From the NCBI RefSeq assembly GCF_050624435.1, contig NC_134538.1, positions 121,803,937 through 121,867,936 on the forward strand: a stretch of DNA of 64,000 bases, written 5' to 3'. The position numbers and the translations under genes were made by a program. The stretch is from Tenrec ecaudatus. Lineage: Eukaryota > Chordata > Mammalia > Afrosoricida > Tenrecidae. Shown here in pieces: positions 10,641 to 23,900 of the stretch (within the stretch, counting starts at the first letter, position 1; each line of letters begins with the position of its first letter). A model generated the notes under the pieces. That model had not been told where the DNA came from and searched no databases. It saw nothing but the letters and a program-made list of their open reading frames with translations.

Positions 10641-11644
10641 AGAGTCTTCTAACATTAGCTTTCATCTTTTCTTCCCTTTTAATCTTTTTAATGGTGTTTT
10701 GCTTTCTTCATGGATGACATGCTTGATGTCTCCCCATAGCCCATCTTGGTTATTTGTTTTCAATGCAGTGAATTTATTCTTGACATTATCTCTAAATTCA
10801 GATGGACTATATTCAAAATCATACCTTGGCTCTCCTGAACTTCTTTTAGTTTTCTTTATTTTCAACTTGAACTTTCATGTGAACAATTGATGGTGTTTTC
10901 TACAGTTGGCCTTGGCCTTGTTCTGATTGATGATATTGACTTTTTCCATCATCTTTTCAACAGATGTAGTGAGTTTGATTCCTGAATATTCCATCCAGTG
11001 AGATCCACGTGGATAGTCACTGTTGATGTTGAAAAATTGTATTTTTAATGAATAAGTTTCAGTCTTGCAAAATTGTATCATGCTAACTCCGGTCATTTGT
11101 ATCCCCAAGGCCATCTTTTCCAAGGGCATAGGATGATTAATAACAAAAGAGCGATAAAGTGGTACCATGTAACACTAACCAAAGAAGCTGATGGAGTTCT
11201 AGTAAAAGCAGAGTAGATTTTAAACCACAAAGTATTATAAGGGGTAATGGAGGACATTTTATAATGAATAAGTGTCAAGCCATCGGGAAATCTTATTATC
11301 TTTCCATTTCACTTTTCCTGGAACTAGTTAAAGCCATTTCTCTTAACCATTCTAAAAACATATTTCATATATAAAGCAAAAATTATCATTATATAAAATG
11401 CATCGATGCACTATGCATATACAGAAAAGTATGCCTATGAAGAGTACATGCAGCTTGGTGAGTTATTGCCAAATGAGCTTACCTGTTTACTTAAGACGTA
11501 CAACATTATCATCTCCTCAGAAGACCCTCCCGTGACCTCTCTCAATTACTCTTCCTGGCCTCTTCACCAGAGGTCAACTATTTTGACTCCTCATACCAGA
11601 TAACTTAGCCTGATTTTCAACTACATAATAAAATAGAATCATCA

Positions 11645-11806
11645 CGGGTCCCTGATGGTGCTGAGGGACTGCTAACCTCTAGGTTGGCAGTTCAAACCCT
11701 CTAGACGTTCTGAGGGAGGAAGATGAGGCTATTTGCTCCCGTAAAGATGTACAGTCGGGTTGCTTTGAGCCAGATTGCCTTGATGACAGTGGGTTTGGTT
11801 TTGTTA
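11645..11806 (+). mobile_element. AfroSINE, sense
   Basis: Has gtccctgatggtgctgaggg, gttggcagttcaaaccc, ctcccgtaaagatgtacag, and a gatgacagtgggtttggttt tail. It lies about 115 bp upstream of GSAP exon 2. Confidence 0.85.
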
Positions 11807-11920
11807 ATATGGGATTATCTGTATTTTTTTGTTGTTGTTCTTTGGCTAATATTACATTTGTGCTATTTGTTTTAAAATATATTCTGCGAATAACTTACTA
11901 TTATTATCTTGTCTTTTCAG

Positions 11921-11997
11921 ATAATTTAGAGAACAATTATGACAGCTTACGTGTGCTAAATGTTGAAAGAAATGAAAATGTTATTTATACTTATAAG
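11921..11997 (+). CDS. GSAP: GSAP coding exon 2
   Basis: The acceptor is a pyrimidine tract followed by tcttttcag. The donor is AAG/gtatgc. The first two bases complete a codon started in exon 1 and 25 codons follow, ending on a full codon. The peptide includes YDSLRVLNVERNENVIYTYK, very close to human GSAP near residue 45. The start codon is not in this exon, and no GC-rich exon 1 was seen upstream in the window. Confidence 0.93.
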
Positions 11998-14900
11998 GTA
12001 TGCTTATATTCTTTTTAACATAATTCTATGCAATATATTATGTAGGTATAATGCATAAGGCTTGTCCTTTGACTTTTAGTGAGTGATTTTGTTGTTTTTG
12101 GGGTGAGATTTAATATGGCGATTGGAAATTTGTGTTTACAAATAGTCCTATTTCTGTTCAATAAAAGAATATTGAATGTGCATAATATCTCACACAATGT
12201 CCACATTTTTTTAATGTGCAAGTAAAAAAATTCCATTTCCTAGAAGAAAATGCTAAGTAAAATATTTTAAACCTAAATTGTTACGTTAAATTATTAGCTT
12301 TGAAAAACTTAAATATGATTATTTTTTAAACTTAAATATGATTATTCATTCACAAAATCAGACTGACTAAAGTTATGTTGGCATTTCTGTGGCACTGTTA
12401 CTTAACAAGGTGCCTTTAAAAAGTTAAATGTTCTCAGGAAAAACTTTAACCTTACTGGATTTGGGAAACATGAAAGAATGATTTCAGTGTTCAGTTGCCG
12501 TGCTAAATTGTATCACTCTACTTTCTTGATTAAAAAAAAACAAACTACTGTTTTCAATCATTTATCTAAGGGCATTTAAGGAATTGTATAACATAGAAGT
12601 TCTACTTCTAAGAATAACCTGGCCGTGTTCTAACCACTCCCAATGCCTATACTATATCTTTTCTTAAGGTATAAATGGAAGTACAAAAAGACTAGCCTTT
12701 GGAAACATGGGGAATCCAGGAAGATAAAACCTTTAGGACCAATAATGGGAGTAGTGATTCCAGGAGGGCAAGGAAAGGTGGGGGGAGAAAGGAAGAACCA
12801 ATCACAGTGATCTACCTATAACCCCCTCCCTGGGGGATGGACAACAGAGAAGTGGATGAAGGGAGACATTGTTCAGTGTAAGACATGAAAAATAATAATA
12901 CGGTAATTTATAAATTATCAAGGGTTTGTGAGGGAGGAGGGGCTGGGAGGGAGGGGAAAATGAGGAGCTGATACCAACAGCTCAAGTAGAAAGAAAATGT
13001 TTGGAAAATGATGATGGCAACAGATGTACAAATGTACTTGATACAATGGATGGATGCGTGGATTGTGACAAGAGTTGTAGAGGCCCTAATAAAGTGATTT
13101 TTTTTTTAAAAAAGGTTAGTTTTTTCCCAATGCTATGTTTGGAGCTGAGAGTCCATAATAGGTTCTGTTCCTTTCTGATATGCAGAGCAGGCCACCTCTA
13201 GAGTGCTGTTGTTAACATGGGTTGTATTATTGATTGCAATAATAAAATAATAATAACAGTATAATAGTAACATTCTAACTTTCTAAGTAATGACATTTAA
13301 TGAGTGTTTGGTTAAATTTTTTCTTTCAGGATAAGGGAAATACCTTCTTTGGAGTCTATGATTGCCAAACCAGACAAAATGAGGTAAAGATGCAATAAAA
13401 CCCCATAGATTACTCATTAGTTACTTCCATAGATTACTCATTAGTTACTTCCATAGATTACTCATTAGTTACTTCCATAGATTACTCATTAGTTACTTCC
13501 ATAGATTACTCATTAGTTACTTCCATAGATTACTCATTAGTTACTTCCATAGATTACTCATTAGTTACTTCCATAGATTACTCATTAGTTACTTCCATAG
13601 ATTACTCATTAGTTACTTCCATAGATTACTCATCAGTTACTTCCATAGATTACTCATCAGTTACTTCCATAGATTACTCATCAGTTACTTCCATAGATTA
13701 CTCATTAGTTACTTCCATAGATTACTCATTAGTTACTCCCATAGATTACTCATCAGTTACTTCCATAGATTACTCATCAGTTACTTCCATAGATTACTCA
13801 TCAGTTACTTCCATAGATTACTCATCAGTTACTTCCATAGATTACTCATCAGTTACTTCCATAGATTACTCATCAGTTACTTCCATAGATTACTCATCAG
13901 TTACTTCCATAGATTACTCATCAGTTACTTCCATAGATTACTCATTAGTTACTTCCATAGATTACTCATTAGTTACTTCCATAGATTACTCATCAGTTAC
14001 TTCCATAGATTACTCATTAGTTACTTCCATAGATTACTCATCAGTTACTTCCATAGATTACTCATCAGTTACTTCCATAGATTACTCATCAGTTACTTCC
14101 ATAGATTACTCATCAGTTACTTCCATAGATTACTCATCAGTTACTCCCATAGATTACTCATCAGTTACTCCCATAGATTACTCATCAGTTACTCCCATAG
14201 ATTACTCATCAGTTACTTCCATAGATTACTCATCAGTTACTTCCATAGATTACTCATCAGTTACTTCCATAGATTACTCATCAGTTACTTCCATAGATTA
14301 CTCATCAGTTACTTCCATAGATTACTCATCAGTTACTTCCATAGATTACTCATCAGTTACTTCCATAGATTACTCATTAGTTACTTCCATAGATTACTCA
14401 TTAGTTACTTCCATAGATTACTCATCAGTTACTTCCATAGATTACTCATCAGTTACTTCCATAGATTACTCATTAGTTACTTCCATAGATTACTCATTAG
14501 TTACTCCCATAGATTACTCATTAGTTACTCCCATAGATTACTCATTAGTTACTCCCATAGATTACTCATTAGTTACTCCCATAGATTACTCATTAGTTAC
14601 TTCCATAGATTACTCATTAGTTACTCCCATAGATTACTCATTAGTTACTTGGTTGCTTTTAGATCATTCTTCCTTTTTAAAAACAATTTAATAAATCATT
14701 TTATTGAGAGCTCTTACAGCTCTTATAACAATCATACATCACTTGTATCAAGCACATTTGTACATTTGTTACCATCAACGTTTCTAAAACATTTTCTTTC
14801 TACTTGAGCCCTTGATATCAGCTCCTCTTTCTTTCCCTCCTTCTCCTACCCTCTCACCCTCGTGAACCCGTGATAATTTATAAATTATTTTAATTTTCAT

Positions 14901-17900
14901 ATTTCACATCGCCCACTTTCTCCCTTCACCCTCGTTTTTGTTTTTATTCTCCTAGTGTGTGGGTGGGGTGGGGTGGGGTGGTGTGTGTGTGTGTGTGTGT
15001 GTGTTGAACATTGATCATTGTGATCTCCCCTTTTCTCCCCCTTCTCCCCTGACCTTCCCCCTACCTTCATGGTATCCCTACTCTCATTACTGGTCTTGAG
15101 GGGTTTATCTATCCTGAATTCTGTGTGTCAAGAGCTCTTATCTGGACCAGTCTAGTCAGATTTGTAAGGTAGCACTGAGGTCATGTTAGGTGTGGGGGGT
15201 GGGGGGGGTGGAAGCACTAAAGAATTAAAGGACTATTGTGTGTTTTGTCAGTGCTATGCTGTCCCCTGGCTGGCTCGTCCCTTCCTTGTGACCCTTCTGT
15301 GAGGGGATGTCCAATGCTCTACAGATGCTCTTTGGATCGCCATTCCTACCCCCTTGTTCACATCAGAATGGTTGTTTGTTTTGGGTTTCTGGTGCTTAAT
15401 ATCTGATCCCTTTGACACCTCACGATCACACAGGCTGGTGTGCTTCTTCCATGTGGGCTTTGTTGCTTCCCTGCTAGATTGCTGCTTGTTTATCTTAAAG
15501 CAGTGTACACCCTCTGGTCTAGCCAGATTTGTAAGGAAGAATTGCGGTTATGATAGTGGGGGAGAGGAAGCATTAAAGAACTAGAAGAAAGTTGAATGGT
15601 TCATCAGTGCTATACTGCACCCTGTCTTGCCACCTTCCTGCGAGCCTTCCATAAGGGGATGTCCAGTTGCCTACAGATGGGCTTTGGGTCCCCAGTCCTC
15701 ACTCCCCCTCATTCACAATGATAAGATTTGTTGTTCTTTGATGCCTGATACCTGAACCTATCAACACCTCACACAGGCTGGTGTGCTTCTTCCATGTGTG
15801 CTTTGTTGTTTCTGAGCTAGATGGTCGCTTGTTTACCTTCAAGCCTTTAAGAACCCAGATGCCATATCTTGTAATAGCCGGGCACCATCAGCTTTCTTCA
15901 CCACATTTGCATATGCACCCATTTTGTCTTCTGCGATCGTGTTGGAAAGATGAGCATCACAGAATGCCCGGTTATTAGAACAAAGTGCTCTTGCATTGAG
16001 GGAGGACTTGAGTAGAGGCCCAAAGTCTGTCTTACGCAGACCGTTGTCATTGTACAGAACAGTAGGTATGCACTAAGCTGGTTGAATACTAATAATGAGT
16101 GGACTTTGCTGGGAAGTGGAGACAAACTCTATTTCCCACTGGGGTTGGTGATATGTGAAGTAAGGTCTGGAATGACTTGGCTTGGAGCATAGAACCTGTT
16201 TGGCTTCTGTAGGGAGACAGAAAGTGGATTTGACCTAGAAAGCTGAGTAATAGGGAATTCTGTGAATCAAGCAAAATTTGAAGCCATACACTCATATCAT
16301 ATACTAAGAGACACCAATAGTCTTTGAACATAAGCTAGTTTGGGGCAGAATTTTTATTGCTTAAAAACCAAAAAATTCTGACACTTGAATACCTTTTGTT
16401 TTGGAAATTTCACTTTGAAGCTTTGAGACTACAAAATACCTGTAGAAGTTCACAAAGATGAATATAAAGGAAGGTTCATTGAATTATTGCAGTATCCCAA
16501 ATAAGAAGCTGTCCAAATGCTTATCAGTGAATGTTTTTTGAAATTCATATATTCATTAAGAAGCAAAGCTATAAATAGAGGTATAAGCATAGGTGTGCAC
16601 TTATGTGAATACATTAATTCATAAAAATTGGGGTATTGGCCTATGTACTTATATCTATATGGCAATACACTGAGGTAGTGGATGGTCTTAGGGCCTCTGC
16701 TCAAGCCCTCCCTCAACACAAGAACATTTTATTCTAACAACCTGACATTCTGTGATGCTCACACTCCCAGCACGATCACTGAAGACAAAATGGGTGCATA
16801 AGCAAATATGGTGAAGAAAGAGGATGGTGCCCTACTATTACAAAATATAGCATCTGGGGTCTTAAAGGCTTGTAATTAAACAAGTGGCCATCTAGCAGGG
16901 AAGCAACAAAGCCCAGATGGAAGAACCACACCACCCTGTGTGGTCATGAGGTGTTGACAGGATTGGGTAACCGGCATCAGAAGACCCCAAACAAAAAACA
17001 AATTGTTGAGGATGAGTGGGTACAGTCAGAGCAGGACCCCAAGCCCATGTGTAGACAATAGGACATCCCCTCACAGAAGGGTCACAAGAAAGGGATGAGT
17101 CAACCAGGGCGCAGTATAGCACTGATGAAACGTACAATATTTCTGTTTCCACTATCATGACCCCAATCCTGCCTTTCACTTCAGGCTAAACTAGAGCATG
17201 TACACAGGTACAGATAAGATATAAGAGCTTAGTGTTCATGAGGGAGGGGGTAGTGGGGAGGGAGGGGGAAAATGAGGAGCCAATATTAAGGGCTCAAGTC
17301 AAAGGCAAATGTTTTGAGAATGATGATGGCAATAGATGTACATATGTGCTTGATACAATGGATGTATGTATGGATTGTGATGACAAGTGTACGAGCTCCC
17401 AATAAAATGATTTTTAAAAAGGGGAGATGTCGGACAGTGCAAGACCTGGAAAAATAATAATAATTTATAAATTATCAAGGGTTCATGAGGGAGGGAAGGA
17501 GGGGAAAGAATGAAGAGCTGATACCAAGGGCTCAAGTAGTGAGAAAATGTTTTAAAAATAATGATGGCAACAGATGTACAAATGTGCTTGACACAATGGA
17601 TGTATGTATGGATTGTGATAAGAGTTGTATGAGCTGCCAATAAAATGATATTTAAAAAAGAGAGATAAGAGCTCACAACACACTGAATCCAGGAACAGGA
17701 ATGGGAGTGGCAATACCAGGAGGGTAGGGGGAAGGTGGGGAGAGGAGGGGAGGAAGGAAGAACTGATCCCAATAATCGACACAAAACCCTAACTTCCCCC
17801 TCCCCCAGGGGGACAAACAATAGAAACCGTGGGGGAAGGGAGACCACGGTCAGTGTAAGATATGAAAATAATAATTTATAATTTATCAAGGGGTTACGAG

Positions 17901-20900
17901 TGGGGGAAGGGAAAATGAGGAACTGATATCAAGGGCTCAATAGAAAATAAATATTTAGAAATTAATGATGTGAACATATGTACACATGTACTTGATACAA
18001 TTGATGTAAGAATTGTTACAAGAGCTGTAAAAGCCCCTAATAAAATGATCTTTTAATAACAGAAATAATTTTCTTTGAAAAATTTTTATTATCTTTCCAT
18101 TCCATTTTTTTCATGAACTTTTTGCAGCTCCCTTACATTACTGTTATAGGAGGTGCATTGTTATAATGCAAAAGGCAAGTTGCTAGAAAAATACCCTCCA
18201 TATATGTTGAAAGCATTTGCAAAAAACCCTATGCTCTGTATGTGAATATACATACATGAGGGAGTACACTCAATAAACACCAGAATTTTTTTCAAAGCTA
18301 AGTATTTACATTATTTTTACAAAACTATCTGTGATTCCATTCTTGGAAACATGTTTCAAATTCATCTGTTTGGATGACTGACAGCACCTCCCTCGTTTTT
18401 ATCTTCACCTCTTCTATGTCATCAAATCTCTGTCCTTTCATGTGCCTCTGCATCTGTGGAAACAAAAACAAGTCGCGCTGAGGGAGGTCAGGTGAGTCAG
18501 GTGTGTGGAGCAAGAGAGGCATGCTGGTTTTTGTCAGAAACTGGGCGCACTGAGATGGCTGCGTGAACAGGCACATTGTCCTGGTGGCAGAACCAGTCCC
18601 CCATTTGCCACAAATCAGGCCTCTTTCGTCTCACACTGTTATACAATCTTTTCAGAACCTCTAGATCAGTGGTTCTCAACCTTCCTAATGCTGAGACCTT
18701 TTAATACAGTTCCTCATGTTATGGTGACTCCCCCATCCATAAAATTATTTTCATTACTACTTCATAACTAATTTTGCTACTGTTATGAATCAGGTGACCC
18801 CTGTGAAAGGATCATTTGACCCCCAAAGGGGTCGAGAGCCACAGGTTGAGAACTACTGCTCTAGATAGAAAGCTTGATGAACAGTCTGACCTGGTGGAAC
18901 ATATTCCAAATGCACTCTCGCCCTCACTTCAAGAACAACATATGAGCATCAGGTTTTTTTTTCGGGGCCCCCTTGAATATCAAAATCAGAAAACTTCAGA
19001 GGGCTTCAGAACACATTAGAAAGCACACTATAGGACACATCTATAATTATATTTCCTTTGCGAAGGGGCTTGGGATTGGGTGCGCATATTGGACGAGTTG
19101 ATATTTTTATTTGGTAATGTTTGCATCTTTTAAACAGTGAGACTGTTTATTTAACAATTAAAAGGACAAAGCATTTAAAATTCTGATTATATCTCTGTGA
19201 TTCTTCTTGCCTATAAATTGGAATCCCTCAGAGCAAAGGAAACCAAAACCTCTCTGCCTTCACATTTACTCCAAGGCCACTCTCTTGGCTGTCTCAACCC
19301 CGTTCACCTGCTCTGACCACAAGATTTTAGTGTGCCTTCAGCGTTTGCCCAGTCTACAGGCGCTAACTACTTTCTTAATACACCTACTCTTCGATGTTTC
19401 CCTAGCTTCTCTCCTGTGCCCTCGCATGCGTCAGCGTTTCTTTTTCATCCTCTACGAGTTTGCCTAACGCAACTGTGCTTGTCTCCAGTTCCGCAGTCTG
19501 TACATCGCATCCTCCTTCTGAATGACCCCGCGCATGCTCTCTGCTACTCAGTGAAGGGGCGTCTTGCGACAGTTAGGGATTGTCAAAATAGCAACTAGAA
19601 AATTAAAAAATAGAAAAGGAAAGATTAAATGAAGGTAAAGAACTACTTTTACCAGTCTTCTGAATCAGAATCCTGCAGCAGATGTACTGTGACAGTCTCT
19701 AAGACATCACAAATATGTTATAGACAGCAGTGTGATTTACTGAGCACTTTTACTGCCTCACTAATTATAGGAACTAATGTTTGAGTGGGTTTTATGTGTG
19801 ACAGATAATGTACTAAATGCTCCAGATGGGTCATCTCACGTGATCTGCTGTGAGACAGGCATTGCTCTTCCTATTTTACTGAAGGGAAGGTAGAGGGGTT
19901 GAATAATTTGTCCAAGGTCAACACAGCTGTGAGTGGCAGAGTCAGGATTTGAATGTGGGTCTAGTTTGGCTCCAAGATCCGTGCTGTCATCCTCTAGGAT
20001 CTGTTCCTTCCTGGCTAAATTTCAATGCCAAACACAACCGATCTAAACAGACTTTATTCTTCATACCAAATCAAACAAGCCAACAAACAAAAAACACTAG
20101 AAATTCTCAATGTGGATAAACTAATTTTTGGTGACTTTTAAATAAAATGTTTAGCCACAATAATCTTTGGTAGAGAACTAAATGAGTATTTATACTCATA
20201 TAATTGTTATCTGATGTGAAACGCTGTATTTTTTTTTAATCTCTTTTCTTCCCTTTTAAACAGCTTCTGTATTCCTTTGAGACCAACTTACAAGTTGTCA
20301 GCTGCTCTGTCAACAGAGAGAGAACTTTGCTTGGTAAGCTAAACACTTCCATTGCTTCATGTCGAGAACTCAACTTTACATTTGAAAGTTTTAAATTTTA
20401 AAGTTAAGAACTAAATTTTAAAGCGTCTCAAAATATAAGGGGGTTTCAAAAAGTTTGGAATTTTCCTATCATCTTTTAATTACATTTATTATTATTATTA
20501 TCATTTTTAAGCAGGCATTTAAATTCCATAACAGCCAACTTCTACTCTTGCATCCACAAGTACTTCCTGGCTGACTGGGCACCCAACTTAGGGCATGCCC
20601 GTACCTCCTGCCTGGCACCCCCCCCTTGCCCCATCTATCCCAAGCTTCCCCATCCTCCAAGCCCACCTGAGTTATCTCTTTTTCATAAAGTCTCACTGAC
20701 TGCTCCTGCCCACATCCATAGCCCCTCTTCCCAAACAAATGAACATGAGCCGGCTGTACTATCTGTTTCTTTAATGTCCCCCGGTTGGAAGGGACATAAT
20801 TATATTTCTCCATGAGCATCTGGAAGCACCCTCATATTGAATTCTTGCAATTGTAGATTATTCTGTAATGATATTTTGGGGGATGACGATGTTCTTGGGG

Positions 20901-23900
20901 AATTAGGTTTGAAATAAAGGATCCATAGGGTACAGCTGCTAAGATGGGTGCTTGATGTTTTGCCTTAATCATTCGCTGACAATTTCTTTTGAACCTTTAT
21001 TTATTTCAGGTCTAAAATGGTGAACTATAATGAGTCACCCAATAGATCAGTTGCTAATGGATGTTTTCTTTGTTTTCCACTAGCTGTAAGTTTAGTTCAG
21101 TCTACTGAAGAAGGACGAAGGAATGAGCTTCAACCAGGTAACGACGTGGCACTTTCTAGTGCCTCTTGGCAGATAGAGATTCATTGGACTATTCAGCCAA
21201 ATTTGATGCCTCGTTAGAAATGGCCTTATCTGGCAATGAGAAGGCAATGAGGTTATGGCAAGTGTGAACAAGCCTTCTTTTTTTAAAAAGTAAACAGGAA
21301 ATTGCAGAGAATAATATACCATGGATTTTTTCTTTACTTTTTTTTCATTCCCGGATTTTAAAAAAAGTTTTATTGGTACTTCCTATCATACAATCCATTA
21401 GTTCAATCATACCAATATTTTTCTTCTGTATGCTTAACTACCTCCTGCATTGTGAATAGTCCTCTAATCCCTCACTTTCAAGTCAGTCCCTCCTCCTAGT
21501 GGCCCTAGGGGACAGAGTAGAACTGCTCCGGAGGGTTTCCAGGGCTGTGGTCTCTGATGGAGCAGACTCCCTCATCGTTCTCCCAGGGAGTGGCTGGTGG
21601 GTTCGAACCTCTGACCTTTCTGTTTGCAGTCAAGTACGTTAACCAGTGAGCGATCAGAGGTCCTTTTCCAGCTAAGATTAAATAAAAATGAATTTAATAT
21701 TATCAAGGACCACTGCATATTTTATTACCTATGTGATGCCTTTTTCAGGGGCAGGAGGTGCTAATCTGGCTGTAATTTTGTTGAGTTATCCATTCATAAT
21801 TTGACAAATATTGAGTGTTTATTGTACTGGGGACACATGGTATGCAAGACAAGCATGATGACTGTTCTCATGGAATTCATAGCCTAGATAAGAAGTGTGC
21901 AATTCCAAATACATACAAGGGCTGGAAAGATTAAGTCAAGTAAACTGAATGTAAGTAAAATCATAGAAATTAAGACATACCATAATTTTTCTCTTTGATA
22001 GAAACAAAGCTATCAGGAACTATTGGTGGGGTGGGTATATACATTTTCCATGTAGAATCATTATTTAGCTCTAGCTTGTTTATATCTAAGCTCAGCAGGG
22101 ACAGCTATTTTATTTTATTAGAGAAATTTATGAATTTATCCTGACTTCTTAAGTTTTAAGCCTGTATTTTAAAATCTAATTTAATGCTAGAGAAAATATT
22201 TGGTTAAAAAAAGAGTCATTTTCAGGCAACAGTAACCATCTATGGACAGGAACTAGCCAATGGACGACCATTTTTCAACTTCTCTTCCAATCTTAATGGT
22301 AGATCACACATCAATCTCTTCCTACTCTGGTTCTGCAGCATCTTACATCTTTTCTTTTTCTTGTTGGCACTTAAATTCCCTCTTTTGGTAGCATAGTGTA
22401 GTTCCCCCTTCGATGTACTCTCCAGGTGGTGGCATGTGATGGGAAAACCTTTCTACATACTTTCCACACGAGGCTTATGAGGCAGGCTTGGGCCTCAGAC
22501 ACACACTTTCTGGAGAGACAGCTTAGCATGGCAAGGGAAACCAGAGCAGAGGCTGCCTGGGACCTTTTCTGAACCTTCATTGCGGAGGTTATGGGAAATG
22601 TTGGGTCTCCTTGAAATCTCATCTTTTGTATTACCATCTGGTGTTACCTTCCTACCATGTTACCTTGAGAACCACAACTGTTTCCTTCCCTCTGCTGGGC
22701 CATGTTCCTGGGCCCCTTGTCACACTCTGCTCATCATCAGAGATGCTGGGATGTGCCTGCCTTAAGCGAAATATGACCTAGCACATTGGTGTGCTGACCC
22801 CTAACTAAAGATGTGGGCAAACTAGAGGATGGTCAACTAGAGGGCTACCTCCTGGCATAGTAAATCCGTTTTCCAAGAAGGGCGAAGTCTACTTGCTTGT
22901 ACTTTCTTTTGATTGTGAGGCTGGGCATCTATACATGGTTTGGGTCAGCTCTCTGTGCCTCCCGGTGCTTCCGAGGCTTTAGACATTCCATTGAACTAGA
23001 CATTCTTTATTATGCTGATGAACAAAATCAACCCAGTTCTGTTTGACAGCAACTACAAATGTGGCATTTCTCTCTCTGACCCCCTGAGTGGCAGGACATA
23101 GTCCCACAGGCTGCCAAGATTTCAGATGCCAGCCCTGACTTTTGACCTGCTTGCTACAAAATGTCAGCCATAAGCTCAGGACCTCCTGCCTGGTCCGCCT
23201 CACTTATGCTCCATTGGATCCCATTACTTCTTTGTTCACAAACATGACTAACACAACTCAAGGAAGGCTTGTGCTGATGATTGCAATTTTAGTTTAGTGG
23301 AAAGGATACAAAGGAACACACAGAGGGTGAGGTCTGGGATCATTTCCAGTGGAGCTTCTGTAACTAAAAACCCAAGAGCTGCTCTCCTTATGGATCAATG
23401 TCCTTCATCAATCAGGAAACTCATAGAGATTCAGTACTCAAAAATTTTATATTAGAGTCTCATTGCATAGGCATGATTGATTTTCTCATTGCCTATGCGG
23501 TTGGATTTCCCCCTAGCCTCCTCTGATATCACATGGTATGGTCTTCTTGCCTGGCCAGTGTTTCCCTGTCAGCCACATACTTAGCATTACATATTAGGCA
23601 GATGGTGGCCTAGTGGATTATGTGTCGGACTGCTAACCACAAGGCTGACATTTCTAAACCACTAGGGGCTCCTTGGGAGAAAGGTGAGGCTTTCCACTCC
23701 AGTAAACAGTTACACTATAGGAATCCCACCAGGGTAGTTCTACCCTGTCCGACTGCGCGTCTGTGAGTCATAATGGACTCAGTGGCAGTGAGTTAGGCTT
23801 TTTGGTATTAGGTAGGTGTAATCTGGAATTCTTCTGTGAATTCCGAACATCACCGTCTCTGGAGAGGGCCATCAGGCTTGGTCATGCAGAAGATCTCAGA

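Larger units (their letters stand above)
6361..11130 (-). mobile_element. RTE/BovB LINE, antisense, interrupted by later insertions
   Basis: Read on the minus strand from right to left: an endonuclease-RT linker (10650-11130, with KFKLKIKK and RYDFEYSPSEFRDNVKNKF), a mid region (10040-10270, with INEYTEEIYR), reverse transcriptase (8470-9455) and the C-terminal/3' region (6361-6880). It follows the afrotherian BovB consensus as I remember it. It is split by an L1 (6894-8464), a second L1 (about 9455-10040) and an L1 tail (about 10325-10640). Multiple stops; dead. The 5' part is missing. Confidence 0.85.

Noticed and set aside
13403..14650. Long repeat-coded peptide (IDYSLVTS or HRLLISYF repeated)
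   Set aside because: The frames are open only because the unit is 24 bp. There is no ATG, no splice site supporting use, and read-through from exon 3 hits a stop first.
13403..14650. CRISPR-like array
   Set aside because: It is a direct tandem repeat with no unique spacers, in a mammalian intron.
17299..17889. 196-codon minus frame
   Set aside because: It lies across tandem L1 3' ends; the repeated peptide segments (NPYIHPL..AH.YICCHH) reflect repeat copies, not a gene.
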